Assembly (NCBI GenBank): GCA_902805615.1
Contig: CADCTQ010000257.1
Location: 1 to 38,042, forward strand
DNA from: an uncultured Cytophagales bacterium
Lineage (GTDB): Bacteria; Bacteroidota; Bacteroidia; Cytophagales; 172606-1
DNA length: 38,042 nucleotides
Direction of reading: 5' to 3'
The translations under genes were made by a program, and so were the position numbers. The notes beneath the pieces were generated by a model. That model was not told where the DNA came from, ran no database searches, and saw nothing but the letters and a program-made list of their open reading frames with translations. Below, piece after piece: positions 32,646 through 38,042 of this stretch; within the stretch, counting starts at the first letter, position 1, and the number at the start of each line of letters is the position of its first letter.

Positions 32646-35600
32646 CTAGATGATGGCAACGAATTTCTTTTCGCTGGGCCGGTTGATCCAGAGTTGGTTT
32701 TCTACTTCATTGGCAACTTGCCGCAGGCTCGTATAGGTGAAGAAATCTTTGATGGTAATGGCGACCTCAAATTCTTTTTTGATTCTTTTCAACAGGACCA
32801 TCGCCTTCAGCGAGTCCCCGCCGAGTTCAAAAAAACCATCCTCCATGCCGATGTTGGCAATGCCAAACAAAGCCTCCACCATGCCGGCGAGTTTTTTCTC
32901 CACGTCAGTGGCCGGTGCGGCGTAGGCCGTGCTGACCAGGGGGCGCTCCTCTTTTTTGGCGGCCGGTCCGTCCGCGCGGGCCTGCCCGTCGCCGCTTTGC
33001 CGGGCGCCGTACACCCGGCGGAGGCGCGCCTCCAGGTCTTCAACCGTTTCCAGTACCAGGGGGCAATCGGGCAACGAGAGGCTCCACTCAAACAGGTGGA
33101 TGATGTCGTGCGGCTGGAGGGCTTTCTGCGGTTGCCGCGCCGATTCGGCATTGGCCGGGGCAAACTGCATCTCCGATAACCCCACGCACTTCCACCCGGG
33201 CAGCTGCCCGGCGAGGGACGCCACGAAAGCGTCGGTGAACAGGTTGGCCGAAGCGTACGCGCAGTAGCTTATCCCCGAAAGCACCGTAGCCAGGCTCGAA
33301 CTGACCCAGACAAAATCCGGAACTGCCTCCTTGAATACCTCGTAGAGATTGAGCAGGCCCTGCACTTTGGCCCCGAACAGTTCCATGGTCTGCTGCCCGG
33401 TGATGTCTTCGATCAGCTCGAAGCTGTCGGTGTTGGCGTTGCCGGCCGTGTGAATGATGCCGTGCACGGCACCGAAGCGCCGTTCAATCTCGCGGGCAGC
33501 CGCCCGCAACGACGCCAGGTCGGATACGTCGGCGGTGAAATAGGCGGTTTTCCCGTTGATGCCCTGTAAGTAGCCGAGCCGGCCGGCGCTTTCCCCCGAG
33601 TACGTTCCGGCGTTGCCGCCGGCGTCAGCCAGTTTTGTCCGGCCCACGATCACCAGTTGTACGTCGTACGTGCGGAGCAAATGTTCGCAGAGCACCATAC
33701 CCAGGTTGCCCAGCCCGCCCGTTACCAGGTAAGTGCCCCCCGTCCGGACGACGGGTTCATTTGGCTCCAGGGTCCGGGTGTTTTTGAGGTAATCCTGCAC
33801 CCAACGCTGCCCGTGCCGGAGCGCTACCACGCGGTCTTCGCCCCGGAAGCGTCCGATTTCCCGGACCACCTTGCCGGCAACGGCGCGGCTGTCCTCCTCC
33901 CGGTTAACGTCTATGTTGCAGCAGGGCACACCGTATTCCTGGGGCACCGTGTTCACCAGGCCCAGCATGAGTGCCTGCGCATAACGCACCTTTTCGGCGC
34001 CCGTTACCCGGTGCAGGGAGTCGGTGAGCACAAACACGTTTTTAGCCGCACGGTCTGCCTGCGCGGCCAAAGCCCGGACCAGGTGTACCGGACCGAAGAA
34101 CAAGCAGTCCAACGCGGCGGATCCTTCCTGGAGGGAAAGCGGCTGCGGACCCGTATTCATGCCCCAGGCGTATACCACGTCCGATGCCGCAACGCCGTCC
34201 TGCCGCAGGTCTTCAAAGAGGGCCTCGTACTGATCCCGGTCGCCGGGGTTGATCAGGTACCGGCCCGGGCCCGTTTTCTGGTAGGTGTTCCCTTTGGTTA
34301 CCTCCACTACGTTTGCGCCGGGCTCCTTTTCGAGCAGCGTCCGGACGTGGCCGCACCATTCGTCATCCTGGGAGAAGAACAGGTACGTGCGTTCCCGGTT
34401 GGTCCGGCTTTGCGCCAGCGGGGCGCCGGTTTTCCAGGCCGGGTAATAAATCCAGTCCTTGAGCGAAGTATTTCCGGCTGTGTTGTCACCCGACAGTTGG
34501 GGCAATCCGCTCATCTGGGGGTTGACCATGGCCGGGAACCGGTGCTGCTCGTACGGATAGGTCGGCAATGACACCCGTCCCCGCTTCTGGTTGGCGTAAT
34601 ACAGGTTCCAGTTGACGTCGACGCCGTACTCCCACAGCCGCCCGGTGGCGTCAGCGAGGTGCCGCTGGTCGTCGGTTGCCTCTTTGGGGTGCCTTACCAG
34701 GTTGAGGCAGAAGGGTTTGATGTCTTTCTGCTGTTGCTTTACCAGCGTGGTAAGCGCGTGGCCGCCCCCGATCTCAACGAATACCATCTCTTTTTTGAGG
34801 GCCGCCAACGTCCTGATCCCTTCCGAGAACCGTACGGTCTGCCGCATGTGGCGCAGCCAGTACTCTACCGATTCGGCTTCCGCCGGGGTAATGCGGCCGG
34901 CCGTCAGGTTCGAAATAAAGGGTATGCCGGGGGCGTTCCGGCGGACGCTTTTTACCACCTCCCGGTACGCGGGAACGATCTCGTCAATCATGCAGGAATG
35001 GCCGGCGTGGGAAGCATGCAGCCGCACGCAGGAGATGTCCTGCCCGTCGAGTTGCTTTACTAAGGCGTCAATGGCCGCCAGGTCGCCCGAAAAAACCACC
35101 TGCTCGTCGCCGTTCAGGGCGGCAATGGTAATGCGGTCGTCGACGAACCGGAGGGCCTCTGCTTCGGAGATTGATGCACTGACCATCCCGCCCCTGGGCA
35201 TGTCGTTCATCAACTGCCCGCGGGCCACCACCAGTTTGAGGGCATCTTCGTAGCTGAACACGCCGCTCAAGCAGGCCGCAATGTATTCGCCGATGCTGTG
35301 GCCGATCATGTAGTGCGGCTCGATGCCCCACGACATCAGCAGGCGGGCCAGCGAATACCCGAAAACGAAAATCAGCGGCTGGGTGTGCAGCATGGCGTTG
35401 ATCCGCGCGTCGTCGGGGAACGGGGGATAAAGAATGTCCTTGTAGTTGATGCCTGTCATTTGGCCGAGCAGGGCGAAGCCTTTGTCCAGTTCTTCCCGGA
35501 AGAAGGGTTCGCCGTCGTAGAGGTCTTTGCCCATGTTGGCGTACTGCGAGCCGGCCCCCGAGAACATGAAAACCACCTGTTTGTGCTCGTTGCCCGTCCG

Positions 35601-37157
35601 GGTTGCCGGCGCACCATCGCCCCCCAGCAGGTCCAGCAATTCGTCCTTCTCCCGGTACACAAGCGACTTGCGGTACTCAAAATGCTTGCGGCCGACCTGC
35701 AGGGTGTACGACATATCGGCCAGGTCCACGTCGGGCGAGGCGGCCAGGAAATCCCGCATGCGGCCCATGTACCGGGCAACCGCTTCTTCGGTTTTTGCCG
35801 ACAGCGTCAGCAGTTTGTAACTGCGGCCCTTGCTGCCGGGCTGCCGGGGAGGGGCTTCCTCCAGCACGGCGTGTACGTTGGTGCCCCCGATGCCGAAAGA
35901 GCTGACGCCGGCCCGCAGGGGCGCATCGTTTTTCCGCTCCCAGTCTTTGAGGGCGGCGTTCACGTAAAAAGGTCCTCCCTCAAAATCAATTCCCGGGTTG
36001 GGCGATTGGAAGTGCAGGCTGGGGGGAAGCTGCCGGTGCTTGAGGCTCAGGGCAACCTTCATGAGCCCGGCCACCCCGGCCGCCGTGTCGGTGTGGCCGA
36101 TGTTGGATTTGACCGAGCCGATGCCGCAGTATTTTTCGCCGCTGGTGGCAAACGCCTCGTTAAGACCCCTCACCTCCACCGGGTCGCCCAGCTTGGTGGC
36201 CGTCCCGTGCGCTTCCACGTAGCTGATGCTCTGCGGCGACACCCCGGCAATCCGGTGAGCCGTCCGGATGCAGTCGGCCTGGCCTTTTACGCTCGGTGCG
36301 GTATAGCCTACTTTCTGGCTGCCGTCGTTGTTGGCGGCGGTAGCCCTGATGATGCAGTACACGTGGTCGCCGTCCTTGATGGCGTCGGTCAGCTTTTTCA
36401 AAACCACTACGCCCACGCCCTCACTGAAGACCGTGCCGTCGGAATCCTTGTCGAAGGGCCGGCAGTGACCGTCGTGGGAGGAGATCATGCCCTCCTGGTG
36501 GAGGTATCCCTTCGGTTTGTGGGAAGAAAGCGTAACGGCGCCGGCCAGGGCCATTCTGCACTCCCCGAACAGCAGGCTCCGGCAAGCCTGGTGCACGGCC
36601 GACAAAGAAGTGGAACATGCCGTGTCCACGAACGATGCGTTGGCCCGCAGGTTGAGCTTGTAGGCGATCAGCGTGCTGATGAAGATATGATTGGTGATCA
36701 TATCCCGGTAAAAAGGGTCCAGATGCGCTTCTTCCGCTTTCTGGTAGGCGTATACCTTCCAGTTGTCGTTGCGGGCCGCCCCGGCAAACAGGCCGATCTT
36801 TTGTTTCTCAATCAGTGAGGTGTAGCCGGCGTCTTCGAGGGCACTCCAGCAGTTCTCGTGCAAGAGCCTGATCTGGGGGTCCATCAGCAGCGCTTCGTCG
36901 GGGGTATAGCCGAAGAACTGATGATCAAAGCAGTCTTTATCGTCTACTACGCCGAAGGCTTTCACGTAAGACGGATTGGTCAGGTCACTTTCGGGTACTC
37001 CCCATCCCAAGAGTTCTTCGTCGGTGAACCGCCGGATGAGTTCCTTGCCGTCCCTTACATTTTGCCAGTAGCTGCGGTAATCCGGGCTGCCCGGAAATTG
37101 TCCCGACATGCCGATGATGGCGATTTCCAACCCGTCATATTTAGTACTCATATTCAT
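32646..37157 (-). CDS. Type I polyketide synthase module, KS-AT-KR-ACP
   Basis: The product is up to 1503 residues (ATG 37157, or 37151). Its start overlaps the upstream NRPS stop by 11-17 bp, so the two are translationally coupled. The ketosynthase (about 10-430) has the active Cys in DTACSTSL (near 179) and His in EAHGTATKLGDP and NIGHTDTAAG. The acyltransferase (about 515-830) has GHSIGEY near 619 and SHAGHS where malonyl-specific enzymes show HAFH, so malonyl-CoA is expected. A structural region, then a ketoreductase (TGGLGNLG near 1152, catalytic Tyr in CAYASANLF), and an ACP with GGDSL near 1447 complete it. There is no dehydratase, enoylreductase or methyltransferase. It should add one acetate unit reduced to a beta-hydroxyl. 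The C-terminus (RPSEKKFVAII) is a short basic/hydrophobic tail suited to docking. Confidence 0.93.
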   Translation of the reverse strand: MNMSTKYDGLEIAIIGMSGQFPGSPDYRSYWQNVRDGKELIRRFTDEELLGWGVPESDLTNPSYVKAFGVVDDKDCFDHQFFGYTPDEALLMDPQIRLLHENCWSALEDAGYTSLIEKQKIGLFAGAARNDNWKVYAYQKAEEAHLDPFYRDMITNHIFISTLIAYKLNLRANASFVDTACSTSLSAVHQACRSLLFGECRMALAGAVTLSSHKPKGYLHQEGMISSHDGHCRPFDKDSDGTVFSEGVGVVVLKKLTDAIKDGDHVYCIIRATAANNDGSQKVGYTAPSVKGQADCIRTAHRIAGVSPQSISYVEAHGTATKLGDPVEVRGLNEAFATSGEKYCGIGSVKSNIGHTDTAAGVAGLMKVALSLKHRQLPPSLHFQSPNPGIDFEGGPFYVNAALKDWERKNDAPLRAGVSSFGIGGTNVHAVLEEAPPRQPGSKGRSYKLLTLSAKTEEAVARYMGRMRDFLAASPDVDLADMSYTLQVGRKHFEYRKSLVYREKDELLDLLGGDGAPATRTGNEHKQVVFMFSGAGSQYANMGKDLYDGEPFFREELDKGFALLGQMTGINYKDILYPPFPDDARINAMLHTQPLIFVFGYSLARLLMSWGIEPHYMIGHSIGEYIAACLSGVFSYEDALKLVVARGQLMNDMPRGGMVSASISEAEALRFVDDRITIAALNGDEQVVFSGDLAAIDALVKQLDGQDISCVRLHASHAGHSCMIDEIVPAYREVVKSVRRNAPGIPFISNLTAGRITPAEAESVEYWLRHMRQTVRFSEGIRTLAALKKEMVFVEIGGGHALTTLVKQQQKDIKPFCLNLVRHPKEATDDQRHLADATGRLWEYGVDVNWNLYYANQKRGRVSLPTYPYEQHRFPAMVNPQMSGLPQLSGDNTAGNTSLKDWIYYPAWKTGAPLAQSRTNRERTYLFFSQDDEWCGHVRTLLEKEPGANVVEVTKGNTYQKTGPGRYLINPGDRDQYEALFEDLRQDGVAASDVVYAWGMNTGPQPLSLQEGSAALDCLFFGPVHLVRALAAQADRAAKNVFVLTDSLHRVTGAEKVRYAQALMLGLVNTVPQEYGVPCCNIDVNREEDSRAVAGKVVREIGRFRGEDRVVALRHGQRWVQDYLKNTRTLEPNEPVVRTGGTYLVTGGLGNLGMVLCEHLLRTYDVQLVIVGRTKLADAGGNAGTYSGESAGRLGYLQGINGKTAYFTADVSDLASLRAAAREIERRFGAVHGIIHTAGNANTDSFELIEDITGQQTMELFGAKVQGLLNLYEVFKEAVPDFVWVSSSLATVLSGISYCAYASANLFTDAFVASLAGQLPGWKCVGLSEMQFAPANAESARQPQKALQPHDIIHLFEWSLSLPDCPLVLETVEDLEARLRRVYGARQSGDGQARADGPAAKKEERPLVSTAYAAPATDVEKKLAGMVEALFGIANIGMEDGFFELGGDSLKAMVLLKRIKKEFEVAITIKDFFTYTSLRQVANEVENQLWINRPSEKKFVAII

Positions 37158-38042
37158 CGAGATTGAATTTGTTCATGTCACTGATCAGTTGGCCGCGGTC
37201 AAACGCCTCTTCCTCCTCCTCGTTCTTCTCCCCGTTCAGGTAATCCGAAAAAGCTTGTATGGTGGGGTATTGAAACAAAACTGGCACTGGTATTTCCCGG
37301 TGCAGCGTTTCACTGAGTCTTTTGGCCAGCCGGACGAGCTTGAGGGAGTTGCCCCCCAGCTCGAAGAAGTTGTCCAGCAGGCCCACGCGCTGCTTTTCGA
37401 GCACCTGCTGCCAGAGCTCCGCCAGTTGGGCTTCCAGTTCGCTGGCCGGGGCCAGGTAGCCCGCCTGCGGCTCGTGGGCCATCTCCCCGGGCGCCGGCAG
37501 AGCCTTGCGGTCGAGTTTGCCGTTGGGCGTGAGGGGCAGGGCCGCCAGTTGCACAAAGTGCGAAGGCAGCATGTAGGCCGGCAGGCGGCCGGCCAGGTAG
37601 TGGCGCAACTCAGCCCCGGCCAGGGGCTGGCCGGCCGTCAGGTAAGCCACCAGTTCCTTTTCCTGGGCCTGGTTGGCCCGGGCCACCACCACCACCTGCT
37701 CCAGGCCCGGGTAGTGGCGCAACTGGCTCTCGATCTCGCCCAGCTCGATGCGGTAGCCCCGCACCTTGACCTGGTGGTCCAGCCGGCCGGCAAACAACAC
37801 TTCGCCCGAAGGGGTGCGCTTGCCCAGGTCGCCGGTGCGGTAGAGCTGCTCACCCGGGCGGTAGGGATGGCTTATGAAGCGCTCCCGGGTGAGGGCCTGC
37901 TGGCGGTAGTAGCCCCGGGCCAGGCCTTCCCCGCCGATGCAGATCTCCCCGGCAACGCCTACCGGCAGGAGTTGCTGAGCGGCGTCCAGGATGAGCACCT
38001 CCGTGTTGTGGATGGGCCGGCCGGTGTTGTTGACCTGCTGGG
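37141..38042 (-). CDS. NRPS, C-terminal part (adenylation-carrier), partial
   Basis: The frame is open to the window edge; about 300 residues are visible. They start near GRPIHNTEVLILD of an adenylation domain, then GEICIGGEGLARGY, YRTGDLG and NGKLDRKALP (A10 lysine). A carrier domain follows with Ser in LGGNSLKLVRLAKRL. The protein ends in a strongly acidic tail (EKNEEEEEAFDRG ... LDEYEY), probably a docking tail for the following PKS. The specificity-code region lies outside the window, so the substrate cannot be read. Being upstream of the PKS, it loads the residue that the KS extends. It may be a loading module or the end of a longer NRPS. Confidence 0.9.
   Translation of the reverse strand, partial: QQVNNTGRPIHNTEVLILDAAQQLLPVGVAGEICIGGEGLARGYYRQQALTRERFISHPYRPGEQLYRTGDLGKRTPSGEVLFAGRLDHQVKVRGYRIELGEIESQLRHYPGLEQVVVVARANQAQEKELVAYLTAGQPLAGAELRHYLAGRLPAYMLPSHFVQLAALPLTPNGKLDRKALPAPGEMAHEPQAGYLAPASELEAQLAELWQQVLEKQRVGLLDNFFELGGNSLKLVRLAKRLSETLHREIPVPVLFQYPTIQAFSDYLNGEKNEEEEEAFDRGQLISDMNKFNLDEYEY

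Noticed and set aside
32646..37157. Trans-AT polyketide synthase
   Set aside because: A complete acyltransferase with GHSIGEY follows the ketosynthase, so the module is cis-AT.
1..38042. CRISPR arrays, insertion sequences and transposases
   Set aside because: No regularly spaced repeats, transposase motifs or terminal inverted repeats were seen on either strand.

Overview
The window reads as a GC-rich Bacteroidota chromosome segment, most likely Cytophagales. Supporting signs are a lipoprotein and a secreted protein with a type IX secretion-like tail, an outer-membrane barrel of the carboxypeptidase-regulatory/plug/barrel type, near absence of Shine-Dalgarno sequences, a TATCTTTG-type -7 element, and a tRNA followed by a characteristic terminator. 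Its main content is a hybrid nonribosomal peptide/polyketide gene cluster. Every gene from the right edge down to about position 3486 lies on the minus strand, so the cluster runs right to left and continues beyond the right edge.

Left flank (1-3485): a partial XRE-type regulator and an overlapping small ORF, a slightly degenerate tRNA-Val(UAC), one small plus-strand hypothetical gene, a short secreted protein that may be frameshifted, a secreted protein with a type IX-like tail, and an SPFH/prohibitin-like lipoprotein. The terminator and 3' flank of the tRNA recur at 3296-3347 without a tRNA, just downstream of the last cluster gene.

Tailoring block (3486-13969): a membrane-anchored S33-type peptidase, a sulfotransferase, an exported alpha/beta-hydrolase-like protein with Asp at the nucleophile position, a CmlA-like diiron-hydroxylase candidate of metallo-beta-lactamase fold, an outer-membrane beta-barrel protein, and a diaminobutyrate-type class III aminotransferase.

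Assembly line (13986-38042): in biosynthetic order, an NRPS ending in A-T (cut by the window edge), a KS-AT-KR-ACP polyketide module, a four-module NRPS of 4354 residues, and a final C-A-T-TE NRPS. Specificity codes read by eye are Val (module 1), an unassigned acidic-pocket code suggesting a basic residue (module 2), Asp (module 3), a second such code (module 4) and Leu (last module). The aminotransferase would supply 2,4-diaminobutyrate for the two basic positions. The partial sequence predicted is [upstream residue]-[malonate-derived beta-hydroxy unit]-Val-Dab?-Asp-Dab?-Leu, released by the thioesterase. A JmjC/cupin hydroxylase and a 54-residue ORF resembling only its N-terminus sit between the two large NRPS genes. 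With the CmlA-like enzyme and the sulfotransferase they point to a hydroxylated and possibly sulfated cationic lipopeptide-like or peptide-polyketide product. No epimerase domain, MbtH-like protein, phosphopantetheinyl transferase or dedicated transporter is visible here.
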